In this document: positions 8,229 through 16,393 of the stretch, in pieces
How positions within the stretch are numbered: position 1 is the stretch's first letter
Layout of the letters: every line of letters begins with the position of its first letter
Origin: Bosea sp. (in: a-proteobacteria)
Lineage (GTDB): Bacteria > Pseudomonadota > Alphaproteobacteria > Rhizobiales > Beijerinckiaceae
NCBI GenBank assembly: GCA_023910605.1
Contig: JAAVVV010000001.1
Location: 3,462,698 to 3,526,697, forward strand
Length of the DNA stretch: 64,000 nt
Reading direction: 5' to 3'
Program-made: the position numbers and the translations under genes
Notes under the pieces: model-generated
What the model was told of the DNA's origin: nothing
Seen by the model: only the letters and a program-made list of their open reading frames with translations
The model's database searches: none

Positions 8229-9386
8229 ATGACAGACAAGCCAAACTGGTCCCCGCGCACGCTGGCCGCCCAGGCCCTCGGCAAGATCGATCCCCTGACG
8301 CGCGCCGTCGTGCCGCCGATCCATGTCGCCACGACCTTCATCCGCGACGAGGACAATGGCTATTCCAGCGGCTTCGTCTATGGCCGGCCGGATAACGAGA
8401 CCATCCGCGAGGCGGAGGCGGTGCTCGCCATGCTGGAGCAAGCCAAGGCGGGCGCGCTTTTGTTCTCCAGCGGCATGGCCGCAGCGACGGCCGTCTTCCA
8501 GGCGTTGGACCCGGGCGATCACATCGTCGCGCCGCGCGTGATGTACTGGGCTCTGCGCAGCTGGCTCATGACGGAGGCGGCTCGGTGGGGCCTTCTCGTC
8601 ACCTTCTGCGAGACCGATGACCTGTCCCGGCTCAAGGCGGCGGTCCAGCCTGGCAGGACCAGGCTTGTCTGGGTCGAGACGCCCTCGAATCCGCTCTGGA
8701 CCGTCACCGACATCGCGGCAGCGGCCGGCATAGCCCATGCGGCCGGCGCGCGGCTGGCCGTCGATTCGACCTGCGCCTCGCCCGTCCACACCCAGCCTCT
8801 GCTGCTTGGAGCCGACGTCGTGATGCATGCGGCCACGAAGATCCTCAACGGCCATTCGGACGTGGTGGCCGGCGCTCTCGCCGCGCGCGAGGACGACGCC
8901 TTCTGGCAGCGCATCAAGACCATCCGCAAGATGCAGGGCGGCATTCTCGGCCCGTTCGAGGCCTACCTGCTGATGCGCGGCATGCGCACGCTGCATCTGC
9001 GCGCCGAGCGTCAGGCGAAGACCGCCATGGACCTCGCCTTGCGCCTGTCAGCCCATCCCCATGTCTCCCGCGTGCTCTATCCGGGCCTGCCGCAGCATCC
9101 AGGCCACGATGTCGCCGCCCGGCAGATGGCCGGCGGCTTCGGCTACATGATGAGCGTGCAGGTCGCAGGCGGCGAGGCCGCCGCCATTTCGACCGCGGCA
9201 AGGGTCAAGCTGTTCAAGCGCGCCACCTCGCTCGGCGGCGTCGAAAGCCTGATCGAGCATCGCGCCTCGATCGAGGGCGCGGGCTCCCCCTGCCCGCCCG
9301 ATCTGCTGCGCCTCTCATGCGGCATCGAGGACACGGATGACATGTTCGCCGATCTCGATGCCTGCCTTCGCGCCGCACACGGCTGA
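8229..9386 (+). CDS. metC: Trans-sulfuration enzyme, cystathionine beta-lyase type (Cys/Met metabolism PLP family)
   Basis: A 385-residue PLP enzyme of the Cys/Met metabolism family. The substrate loop YGRPDNETIREAEA, the phosphate-binding SSGMAAATAVFQAL, the cofactor Asp in AVDSTCASP and the Schiff-base Lys K204 in AATKILNGHSD are all visible. In relatives a protein of this type cleaves cystathionine to homocysteine or makes cystathionine; sequence alone does not separate beta-lyase from gamma-synthase, and metC is my best guess. It begins 73 bases after lysC in the same direction and may be cotranscribed with it, which would fit methionine synthesis from aspartate. Confidence 0.75.
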   Translation: MTDKPNWSPRTLAAQALGKIDPLTRAVVPPIHVATTFIRDEDNGYSSGFVYGRPDNETIREAEAVLAMLEQAKAGALLFSSGMAAATAVFQALDPGDHIVAPRVMYWALRSWLMTEAARWGLLVTFCETDDLSRLKAAVQPGRTRLVWVETPSNPLWTVTDIAAAAGIAHAAGARLAVDSTCASPVHTQPLLLGADVVMHAATKILNGHSDVVAGALAAREDDAFWQRIKTIRKMQGGILGPFEAYLLMRGMRTLHLRAERQAKTAMDLALRLSAHPHVSRVLYPGLPQHPGHDVAARQMAGGFGYMMSVQVAGGEAAAISTAARVKLFKRATSLGGVESLIEHRASIEGAGSPCPPDLLRLSCGIEDTDDMFADLDACLRAAHG

Positions 9387-9392
9387 GGCCGG

Positions 9393-10277
9393 CTATCGGC
9401 GGTTGGCCAGAACCACGCCGAGCACGGCGATGGCCATGCCGATGATCTGGATCGTTGTCAGCGTCTCGCCGAAGAGCAGCCAGGCCTCGACCGCTACGGC
9501 CGGGGGCACGAGGTAGATCAAGGTCGCGGAGCGGGAGACCTCGCCGCGCCGGATCAGCAGCAGGTAAAGGCCGATACCTCCCAGCGACAGGCCGATCACA
9601 GACCAGGCCAGCACCAGCCACATGGTGAGGTTCCAGGTGATCGTCATGCTCTCGGTGGCGAAGGCGAGCGGCAAGGTGATGATGATCCCGCCCAGATACT
9701 GCACGGCCGTCATGCTGCGCAGGTCGCCGCTCTGCTGGAAGCGCTTCTGGTAGAAGCTGCCGAAGGTCACCGCGAACATGCCGACGATGTTGACGCCGAG
9801 CGGCAGGAGCACGGCCCAGAGCGCGCCAGGCGCCACGCCTGTCAGCTTGGGCGCAAGCACGAGCGCGATGCCGACGAAGCCCGCGCCGATCCCCGCCCAG
9901 CGCCGGGCCGAGATGCGTTCGCGCATCAGCCACGGCGAGAAGGCGGCCGTGAGGATGGGCTGCAACGCCGCGATCAGTCCAGAAATGCCGGCAGGCACGC
10001 CATGACGCACCGCCCACCAGACCCCGGCGAGATAGATGCCATGCAGCAGCGCGCCGGTCACCAGCGCATGCAGCCAGTTCCGCCAGCCCTTTGGCCAGTC
10101 CGCGCCGAGCATCACCGAAAGCGCCCCCAGCAGAAGCGCGGCGCAGGCGAAGCGCAGGGTCAGGAAGGTGAGCGGATCGGCATGGGGAGCGGAATAGCCG
10201 GCCGCCACCCAACCCGTGGACCAGATGAGCACGAAGAGCAGCGGCATGGACCGCACCAGAAGGGCGTCAAGCGACAT
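9393..10277 (-). CDS. EamA-family DMT transporter
   Basis: Integral membrane protein of 294 residues with about ten helices arranged as two EamA repeats; the first begins LLFVLIWSTGWVAAGYSAPHADP and the second near LWAVLLPLGVNIVGMFAV. Proteins of this drug/metabolite superfamily export amino acids or other small metabolites; nothing here shows the substrate. It is convergent with the metC-like gene, ending seven bases from it, and no partner gene is adjacent. The start has no clear Shine-Dalgarno sequence; the ATG at 10247 is an alternative. Confidence 0.85.
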   Translation of the reverse strand: MSLDALLVRSMPLLFVLIWSTGWVAAGYSAPHADPLTFLTLRFACAALLLGALSVMLGADWPKGWRNWLHALVTGALLHGIYLAGVWWAVRHGVPAGISGLIAALQPILTAAFSPWLMRERISARRWAGIGAGFVGIALVLAPKLTGVAPGALWAVLLPLGVNIVGMFAVTFGSFYQKRFQQSGDLRSMTAVQYLGGIIITLPLAFATESMTITWNLTMWLVLAWSVIGLSLGGIGLYLLLIRRGEVSRSATLIYLVPPAVAVEAWLLFGETLTTIQIIGMAIAVLGVVLANRR

Positions 10278-10400
10278 CGAGGTCCAGAAAAAGCAGCAGA
10301 CATTGCGACAGGCTGGCTGCTGCTATAGCCGTCCAGGCCGGGCTTGTCCCGCGCCTGTCGCGCAGGCGGGCGCCCCGCAATCAGACTGCGCCAGCCCGCC

Positions 10401-11426
10401 TCAGCGCTCGGTGATCTTGAACTCGATGCGGCGATTGCGCCGGAAGGCCTCGTCGCCGGTCCCCAGCTCCAGCGGCTGGAATTCGCCAAAGCCCGTTGCG
10501 GCGAGGCGTTCGGCCGGCAGGCCTCTTGTGGCGAGATATTCCACCACCGAGACGGCGCGTGCCGTGGAAAGATGCCAGTTCGACGGGAATTGCGGCGTGC
10601 GGATCGGCCGCACATCGGTATGGCCATCCACGCGCACGATCCAGGGAATGTCGGGGGGGATTTCGCGGGCGATATCGTTCAACACGGCGGCAAGCTTGTC
10701 GAGTTCGCCCTGCCCCTCGGGCTTCAGCGCCGCAGCGCCCGCATCGAAGAAGATTTCCGACTGGAAGACGAAGCGATCGCCGACCACGCGGATATCGGGC
10801 CGGTTGCCGAGAATCTGCCGCATGCGCCCGAAGAAATCGGAGCGATAGCGCGCCAGTTCCTGCACCCGCTGGGCCAGCGCGATGTTCAGCCGGCTGCCGA
10901 GATCGGCTATCCGGGTCTGGCTCTCCGTGTCCCGCGCCTCGGAAGCCGAGAGCGCGTCCTCAAGCGCGGCCAACTGCCGGCGCATGGCGCTGATCTGCTG
11001 GTTGAGAAGTTCCACGGCCGATTGCGCGCGCTGGGACAGCTGCCGCTCGGCATCCAGCGCGCCTTGAAGCTGCTGCGCCCGGCTCTGCGCAGCTCCGGCT
11101 GCGCCAGCGCCGCTGTCGGCCAGGCCCTGCAGGCGCCTGCGCTCGCCTTCCGCCTGATTGAGCGTGGACTGGAGCAAGGCGAGGTTCTCCTCTGCGGAGC
11201 GCTTCTGGCTGCGCTCGAGGGAGAGAAGGTCGGTCAGCTCGATGACCTGGTTCTCAAGCCTGCGAAGTGCGGTGTCCTTGCCGGTGATCTCCTGGCCGAT
11301 GAAGAACTGCGCCAGCACGAACACCGAGAGCATGAAGACGATGGCGATGACCAGCGTCGAGAGCGCGTCGACAAAGCCGGGCCAGTAATCGGCGCCTTCC
11401 CGCCTGCGGGTGCGTGACAAGGACAT
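10401..11426 (-). CDS. OmpA/MotB-like envelope protein with coiled coil and peptidoglycan-binding domain
   Basis: A 341-residue inner-membrane protein: a short cytoplasmic tail, one helix (about 17-42, FVDALSTLVIAIVFMLSVFV), a long coiled-coil periplasmic stretch (about 50-200, rich in Glu, Gln, Leu and Arg), then an OmpA-like peptidoglycan-binding domain. The last has FFDAGAAALKPEG, VDGHTDVRPI and FGEFQPL...RRNRRIEFKI. The GFVDALSTLVIAIVFML segment resembles the MotB plug/helix. It is encoded three bases after the ExbB/MotA-like gene, forming a two-gene operon. Such a pair could be a proton-driven, cell-wall-anchored motor complex. Its precise role in alphaproteobacteria is not something I can state. 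Confidence 0.82.
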   Translation of the reverse strand: MSLSRTRRREGADYWPGFVDALSTLVIAIVFMLSVFVLAQFFIGQEITGKDTALRRLENQVIELTDLLSLERSQKRSAEENLALLQSTLNQAEGERRRLQGLADSGAGAAGAAQSRAQQLQGALDAERQLSQRAQSAVELLNQQISAMRRQLAALEDALSASEARDTESQTRIADLGSRLNIALAQRVQELARYRSDFFGRMRQILGNRPDIRVVGDRFVFQSEIFFDAGAAALKPEGQGELDKLAAVLNDIAREIPPDIPWIVRVDGHTDVRPIRTPQFPSNWHLSTARAVSVVEYLATRGLPAERLAATGFGEFQPLELGTGDEAFRRNRRIEFKITER

Positions 11427-11429
11427 CGG

Positions 11430-12458
11430 TCAGTCGGTCCTCGTGCGCTCGGCGAGCAGACGCTCCAGCAGGCGCCGGGTCTCCTTCTCGCGCGCCGACT
11501 GCGCCTCCACCCAGTCGCGGATGAGCTGCTGCTCGGAGCGCATGTGCTGCACCAGCCCCTGGATGCCCTCCGCCAGATTGGCCATGGCCTGCGTCGCCTG
11601 TTTGCCGCCGCCAGCATTGTCAGACAGCACCTGGGCCGTGCGCTGCAACTGCTGGACGAGTTCGGGCGCCCCCGCCGTGCCAGGGCCCATGGCCATGACG
11701 GCGGCCGGCGGACTGGCCTCGGGCTGCGCGTTGCCGAGGCCGCTGACCAGCCAGCCCTCGATGTCCATGCGGAAGCGCCTCTGCGCCTGCCCTACCTGCA
11801 GATCGAGGAAACCCAGCACGAGCGAGCCCGCCACCCCGAACAGCGAGGACGAAAACGACAGGCCCATGCCCGCGAGCGGCGCCGACAGCCCGGCCTTCAG
11901 CTCCTCGAACAGCACGCCGGCCTCCCCGCCGGCACGCAGTGTGTTGATCACCCCGCCGATGGAGCTCACGGTTTCAAGCAGGCCCCAGAAGGTGCCGAGC
12001 AGCCCGAGGAAGACCAAAAGCCCGGCGAGGTAGCGCAACGTGTCGCGCCCCTCGTCGAGACGCAGCGCGATCGATTCGAGCACGGTGGCGGACTGGCTCA
12101 CGGTCAGCGCGCGAAGCCGCAGCGCAGGCAGCGCCGGCACCAGCGGCGCGAGCAACGGCAGCGGCCGCGCCTTGTTGGCCGCAGCGCCGGCGCGTAGGGC
12201 GTCGCCGGATGCAGCCTCTCGGCGCAGGCGCAGCATTTCCCGCCACGCCACCACGATGCCGACGGCGAGGCACCCGATGATGAGCCCGTTGAGCCCGGGA
12301 TTGGCCATGAAGGCCGACATGATCGGCCGCTGGAGGATGAAGGCTCCGAAGCCGACGAGCCCAAGAAACACCGCCATCCGCACCATGTACCGGATCGGGC
12401 GCGAAATTCGCTGCTCAACCGCGGGGGCGACGTTGTCCGGTGTGGTGGTGAGAGACAT
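11430..12458 (-). CDS. MotA/TolQ/ExbB proton-channel family protein
   Basis: Multi-pass membrane protein of 342 residues with helices at about 24-42, 57-71, 141-164 and 192-220. The third and fourth carry the family hallmarks GLLGTFWGLLETVSSIG and PLAGMGLSFSSSLFGVAGS. The C-terminal ~120 residues are cytoplasmic and helical. I use the ATG at 12458 after GGGAAG, since the longer frame adds 45 non-family residues. It is the first gene of an operon with the OmpA/MotB-like gene. The architecture parallels ZorA-ZorB of Zorya defence systems, but no other Zorya component lies nearby. Confidence 0.82.
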   Translation of the reverse strand: MSLTTTPDNVAPAVEQRISRPIRYMVRMAVFLGLVGFGAFILQRPIMSAFMANPGLNGLIIGCLAVGIVVAWREMLRLRREAASGDALRAGAAANKARPLPLLAPLVPALPALRLRALTVSQSATVLESIALRLDEGRDTLRYLAGLLVFLGLLGTFWGLLETVSSIGGVINTLRAGGEAGVLFEELKAGLSAPLAGMGLSFSSSLFGVAGSLVLGFLDLQVGQAQRRFRMDIEGWLVSGLGNAQPEASPPAAVMAMGPGTAGAPELVQQLQRTAQVLSDNAGGGKQATQAMANLAEGIQGLVQHMRSEQQLIRDWVEAQSAREKETRRLLERLLAERTRTD

Positions 12459-12783
12459 GGCTTCCCGTCTGTTCGGGCCGAGGCGCACGGCTGCGGGCGC
12501 ATCAACCAATGGCGTGTCGTCCGTCGCTGGCAGGCGCGCACGCATGCGGAACCTGTCAGGCACAGTCTTGGCTGAGCCCGGCTGAAGGATCAAGCCTCAA
12601 CAGTTGCCTGCTGTTCCCTGCCTGGCCAATTCTTGGCGCCCGAACCGTTCCTTGCATTAACCACGCCCGCTCACCGCCCGTTCACCCTGATCGCCGAAAG
12701 CGCCGGCGCGGTAACGCCCCGGTCACCGGCGCGCCCTGAACGTCGGACGTGGATCAGCGCCTCCGCGCGCGGATCCCGCCGCC

Positions 12784-13692
12784 ATGTCAGGGTGCCTCGT
12801 GTCCGCTTCCGCGTCTGTCTCCGTCCTGCTCCAGCTTCGCCGTGCGCTTGGCCGGCTGCTGCAGCGCGTGCTGCTGCTGCTGCTGGTTGCGGTCGGCCAG
12901 ATCGGTTGGCGCACCAGCGCGGCGCTGATTGGCGTGCTCGGCGCCGGCTGGATCGCCAGCGTGGTGCCGGCCATGCTCGACACGGCAGCGCGAGCCAGCG
13001 CACCCGGCCAGGCCGCGGCGCTTCATGTCGGAACCATCGCGCAGCGGTCCGTGCCGGGCGGCTTGCCGGACTGGATGCAGGTGGTGCGCCCGATCGCCGC
13101 CTTCGGCCTCGGCATACCCGATCTCGATGGCCAGCCGATCCGCCACGGCGCGCGCCGTGACCGCAATTCGGCAGCGCGCGAGGATGTGCTGCAGGCAGGA
13201 GAGTTCTCGGCTCCGGCCGTCCATCTCCGTCTTGCCGTGCAACGGGACCCCATCGCCCCTGCATCAAACCAGTATCTCGCCCTCACCCGGCTCGCCGCCG
13301 AGGCCGGGCTGGCCGTCGAGCGCAGCGCCCAGCCCCGCGCGCTGGCCAGCAAGTTCGGGCCCATCGAGGCTGCCGACGTGATGCTGGGCCAGGGCCAGCA
13401 TGTCCGCCATTGCCTTGCCTTCCGCCATGTTGCGGAGGACCGCACCTTCGGCTTCCATGGCTGGCTGTGCGGCCAAGATGGCATGACGGCCGACCGCCAG
13501 CGCCTGACTTGCCTTGTCGACAGGCTCAACCTGCTGGCTGCCGGCGAAGCCCGCGAACTGCGCGGCCATTTCAGCAAGGCGGAGCTCAACCGGCAGGCTT
13601 CGTGCATGTTGCCCAAGCTGCAGCAGGCCGGGCGCCGCACCACCTGGCTCGAGGATGGCCAGGCGCCGCCTCCGCTCCGGCGCGGCGGCTGA
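12784..13692 (+). CDS. Hypothetical membrane-anchored protein
   Basis: A 302-residue protein I do not recognise. The N-terminus has basic residues followed by two hydrophobic stretches (about 25-42 and 46-62), then a soluble region rich in Ala and Arg that contains three cysteines in the second half (HCLAFRH, WLCGQDG, LTCLVD). The codon pattern is GC-rich like its neighbours, and the segment DIP-like repeats of secreted enzymes are absent. It is divergent from the ExbB-like gene. The start is uncertain, since there is no strong Shine-Dalgarno sequence and several in-frame alternatives exist. Location is inferred to be inner membrane with a periplasmic domain. Confidence 0.55.
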   Translation: MSGCLVSASASVSVLLQLRRALGRLLQRVLLLLLVAVGQIGWRTSAALIGVLGAGWIASVVPAMLDTAARASAPGQAAALHVGTIAQRSVPGGLPDWMQVVRPIAAFGLGIPDLDGQPIRHGARRDRNSAAREDVLQAGEFSAPAVHLRLAVQRDPIAPASNQYLALTRLAAEAGLAVERSAQPRALASKFGPIEAADVMLGQGQHVRHCLAFRHVAEDRTFGFHGWLCGQDGMTADRQRLTCLVDRLNLLAAGEARELRGHFSKAELNRQASCMLPKLQQAGRRTTWLEDGQAPPPLRRGG

Positions 13693-13787
13693 GGCTGATC
13701 ACGCCCTTTTTGCTTGAGGCGTCCCGGCCCTTTCCGTTAACCATGGCATGTTAAAACGGCTGGGTCTTCCAGCGTCCGGAGTTCGAC

Positions 13788-14093
13788 ATGCGCCGCCTCA
13801 CCGTCATCGCCGCCAGCCTCTGCGCTGCCGCAGTCCTTTCCCTCGCGGGCGTCCCGCAGGCCGAGGCGCAGAGCCGCAAACCCTTGCGCGTGGTCGTGGA
13901 AGGGCGTTCGTTCCTCGATGCCGGCAAGGTCGCACCCGTTGGCCACTACAACCGCCACCTCGTCGCCGCGCATGGCATCGGCTCCACGCCGATCGGCAAC
14001 ATCGGCGGCTTTTATGGCCGTGACACCCTGCCGGGCCCGTTCAGTGGCGAGAACCCCTTCGCCAACAGCTTCTACGGCCCAGCCGGCCGTTGA
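13788..14093 (+). CDS. Small secreted protein of unknown function
   Basis: A 101-residue protein with a clear Sec signal peptide (MRRLTVIAASLCAAAVLSLAG, likely cut after AEA at about residue 27). The mature part of about 74 residues is rich in Gly, Pro, Phe and Asn (STPIGNIGGFYGRDTLPG, ENPFANSFYGPAGR) and has no cysteines. I recognise no family. It stands alone between an unknown membrane protein and the convergent hss gene, and is followed 11 bases later by a perfect hairpin terminator candidate. TTAA motifs at 13737 and 13751 lie upstream of the start. Confidence 0.7.
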   Translation: MRRLTVIAASLCAAAVLSLAGVPQAEAQSRKPLRVVVEGRSFLDAGKVAPVGHYNRHLVAAHGIGSTPIGNIGGFYGRDTLPGPFSGENPFANSFYGPAGR

Positions 14094-14103
14094 GCCATTC
14101 TCC

Positions 14104-14128
14104 CCGCGTCCGGGAAATCCGGACGCGG
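14104..14128. terminator. Hairpin between convergent genes
   Basis: A perfect 10-bp inverted repeat (ccgcgtccgg ... ccggacgcgg) with a five-base loop lies between the small secreted protein gene and the convergent hss gene. There is no T-run on either side, so it may act as a bidirectional Rho-assisted or structural end rather than a classical intrinsic terminator. Confidence 0.6.
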
Positions 14129-14162
14129 CACGATGTGGGGAGCAGCCGGCCCGCGCGCCGTC

Positions 14163-15593
14163 TCAGCGCACGAGGATGTTGCGGAACTGCCAGGGATCGG
14201 CCGTGTCGATGTCCTCGGGGAACAGGCTGGAGCGATCCTTGAGCGGGTTCCAGTCGGTGTAATAGCCCTTCACCGGCCCAAGATAAGGCAGCTGCACTTC
14301 GAGGCAGCGGCGGTGATCCATCTCATCCGCCTCGACGATGCCGGCTGACGGGTTCTCGAGCGCCCAGACCATCCCGGCCAGAACCGCCGAGGTCACCTGC
14401 AGGCCCGTGGCGTTCTGGTAAGGCGCGAGAGCGCGCGTTTCCTCGACCGAAAGCTGCGAGCCATACCAGTAGGCGTTCTTGCCGTGGCCGTAGAGCAGCA
14501 CGCCGAGCTCGTCGATGCCGTCGACGATTTCGCTCTCGCCCAGGATATGGTGCTCGGTCTGCATCGTGCCGCCATTGCCGAACATTTCGTGCAGCGAGAG
14601 CACGGCGTCATTGGCCGGGTGATAGGCATAATGGCAGGTCGGCCGATACACGGCCTTGCCGCCCTCGCTTACCGTGAAGTAGTCGGCGATCGAGATCGAC
14701 TCGTTGTGCGTGACCAGAAAGCCGTACTGCGGCCCCGGGGTCGGGCACCAGGAGCGCACGCGCGTGTTGGCTCCGGGCTGATCGAGATAGATCGCAGCGC
14801 CGCAGCCGGCATCATGCGTCTTGCCGTTGGCCGGCATCCAGGCCTCGTGCGTGCCCCAGCCCAGTTCGGCCGGCTGCATGCCCTCGGAGAGGAAGCCCTC
14901 CACCGACCAGGTATTGACGAACACGTTCATAGGCTTGGGATGCTTCGCCCGCTGGGTGTCGCGCTCGGCGATGTGGATGCCCTTGACCCCGACGCGCCGC
15001 ATCAGCGCGCCCCATTCGGCCCGGCTCGTCGGTTCGGTGAAGGCAAGGCCCAGATCGCCCGCAAGATTGACCAGCGCCTGCTTGACGAACCAGCTTACCA
15101 TGCCTGGATTGGCACCGCAGCACGAGACGGCAGTGGCGCCTCCCGGAGCCCCGCGCCGCGCGGCGAGAACGGTCTCGCGCAGCGCATAATTGGTGCGCGC
15201 GGCGTTCCCGCCTGCATTGTCGAAGTAGAAGCCCGGCCAGGGCTCAACGACCGTGTCGATGTAGAGCACGCCAATCTCCCGGCAGAACTCGATGAGGTCC
15301 AGCGAGGAGGTGTCCACCGAGAGGTTCACGCAGAAGCCCTGCCCGCCGCCCTTGGTGAGCAGCGGCGTGAGCAGCTCACGGTAGTTCTCCCGCGTCACGG
15401 CCTGCTGCACGAAGCCGATCTGGCGCTCGTCGAGCAGCGCGCGGTCGCTGGCATCCGGGTCCACCACGGTGAAGCGGCTCTTGTCATAGGCGAAGTGCCG
15501 CTCGATGAGCGGCAGCGTGCCCTTGCCGATGGAGCCGAAGCCGATCATCACGATCGGGCCGGTAATGGTGGCATGGACTGGCCAGCTCGTCAT
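14163..15593 (-). CDS. hss: Homospermidine synthase
   Basis: NAD-dependent enzyme that makes sym-homospermidine from putrescine (or putrescine plus spermidine), the main polyamine in many Rhizobiales. The 476-residue product starts with a Rossmann motif VMIGFGSIGKGTLPLIERHF and contains the family blocks VNLSVDTSSLDLIEFCREIGVLYIDT, CCGANPGMVSWFVKQALV and HEAWMPANGKTHDAG. The length matches the bacterial enzyme. A CAGGAG box precedes the start. It is the last gene of the minus-strand operon odc-GNAT-hss, so putrescine from ornithine decarboxylase feeds it directly. A hairpin lies in the 138-base gap before it. Confidence 0.95.
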   Translation of the reverse strand: MTSWPVHATITGPIVMIGFGSIGKGTLPLIERHFAYDKSRFTVVDPDASDRALLDERQIGFVQQAVTRENYRELLTPLLTKGGGQGFCVNLSVDTSSLDLIEFCREIGVLYIDTVVEPWPGFYFDNAGGNAARTNYALRETVLAARRGAPGGATAVSCCGANPGMVSWFVKQALVNLAGDLGLAFTEPTSRAEWGALMRRVGVKGIHIAERDTQRAKHPKPMNVFVNTWSVEGFLSEGMQPAELGWGTHEAWMPANGKTHDAGCGAAIYLDQPGANTRVRSWCPTPGPQYGFLVTHNESISIADYFTVSEGGKAVYRPTCHYAYHPANDAVLSLHEMFGNGGTMQTEHHILGESEIVDGIDELGVLLYGHGKNAYWYGSQLSVEETRALAPYQNATGLQVTSAVLAGMVWALENPSAGIVEADEMDHRRCLEVQLPYLGPVKGYYTDWNPLKDRSSLFPEDIDTADPWQFRNILVR

Positions 15594-15639
15594 GGTCGGT
15601 CTCCTGAGGCGCGCGGGGCGCTGATTGCACTCGATGAAA

Positions 15640-15660
15640 GGCCCGCCGCAAGGGCGGGCC
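15640..15660 (-). other. Intergenic hairpin upstream of hss
   Basis: An 8-bp perfect stem (ggcccgcc / ggcgggcc) with a five-base loop lies between the GNAT stop and the hss start. It may set the mRNA ratio or act as a processing or attenuation element in the polyamine operon. No T-run follows on the minus strand. Confidence 0.5.
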
Positions 15661-15731
15661 GCTTGCCTTCATGCCGCGTTCAAACGCCAATCATTTTGGC
15701 GCGTCAACGCCTTTTCGAAGCTGCGCCGCCG

Positions 15732-16268
15732 TCAGGCCGCCAGCCGCAGGCCAGGCTGGATGCGACGTCGATCGATCCTTTCACCCGTGGCCACGACCAG
15801 GCCCTCGGCGCACATCAGCGCCCCGGGCGTGACCTCGAAGGAGAGGAAGCGGGCGCGGTCCACCGGCCCAGGCAGATCAAGCCCGGCCGGAGCCGCCCTG
15901 AAGCCGAAGCGCTCGTAATAGGGGGCGTCCCCCACGAGCAGGATGAAGCTGTGACCCGACCTTGCCACGCGCCACAGGGCCTCGCGCATCAGCTTGGCGC
16001 CGATGCCGAGATTGCGTTGGCCGGCGTCGACCGCGAGCGGCCCGAGCAGCAGGCCATCGCCCGCCGTGCCGGCCGAAACGTTCCACAGCCGCACAGTGCC
16101 GACCACTTCGCCCGCATGGTCGGCCGACAGCGAAAGGCCCCGCGCAGCGCGGCGCCCTTCGCGCAGCCGCTCGGATGTCTTCTCGAATCGCGTATCGCCG
16201 AACGCTGCGTCGAGCAGCGCTTCCCGCGCGGGCAGGTCTGCGGCGATCTCGTCACGGATCTGGATCAT
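15732..16268 (-). CDS. GNAT-family N-acetyltransferase in the polyamine operon
   Basis: A 178-residue acetyltransferase of the GNAT fold. The acetyl-CoA site motif A is visible as LGPLAVDAGQRNLGIGAKLM, followed by YYERFGFRAAP. The ATG at 16268 is preceded by AAAGGAG. It lies between ornithine decarboxylase and homospermidine synthase in one transcription direction, an arrangement found in relatives, so an amine or a polyamine-related substrate is likely, although the sequence alone does not show it. The C-terminal 40 residues resemble the YhbS-type subgroup. Confidence 0.85.
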   Translation of the reverse strand: MIQIRDEIAADLPAREALLDAAFGDTRFEKTSERLREGRRAARGLSLSADHAGEVVGTVRLWNVSAGTAGDGLLLGPLAVDAGQRNLGIGAKLMREALWRVARSGHSFILLVGDAPYYERFGFRAAPAGLDLPGPVDRARFLSFEVTPGALMCAEGLVVATGERIDRRRIQPGLRLAA

Positions 16269-16360
16269 GGCGACTCCTTTGCCGGCTTGCCGAATCGGAC
16301 GGCGCCAGCTCCGCGCGAAAGGGCGCGCGGCCCACGAATGCTGAACTTTGGTGGAAGGGT

Positions 16361-16383
16361 GGCGGGGCCATCGCGGCCCCGCC
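16361..16383 (-). other. Hairpin just downstream of the ornithine decarboxylase gene
   Basis: A 9-bp perfect stem (ggcggggcc / ggccccgcc) with a five-base loop starts 11 bases past the decarboxylase stop. There is no T-run after it on the minus strand. It may protect the upstream mRNA or partly terminate before the GNAT and hss genes. Confidence 0.55.
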
Positions 16384-16393
16384 GGTCGATCGG

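Noticed and set aside
6776..8356. A 526-residue minus-strand reading frame opposite lysC
   Set aside because: It mirrors lysC codons in antisense, with low-complexity His/Arg/Gly-rich sequence.
10401..12458. Zorya-type phage defence system
   Set aside because: Only a ZorA/ZorB-like architecture is present. The flanking genes are an EamA transporter and unknown membrane proteins, with no ZorC, ZorD or ZorE-like nuclease or helicase.
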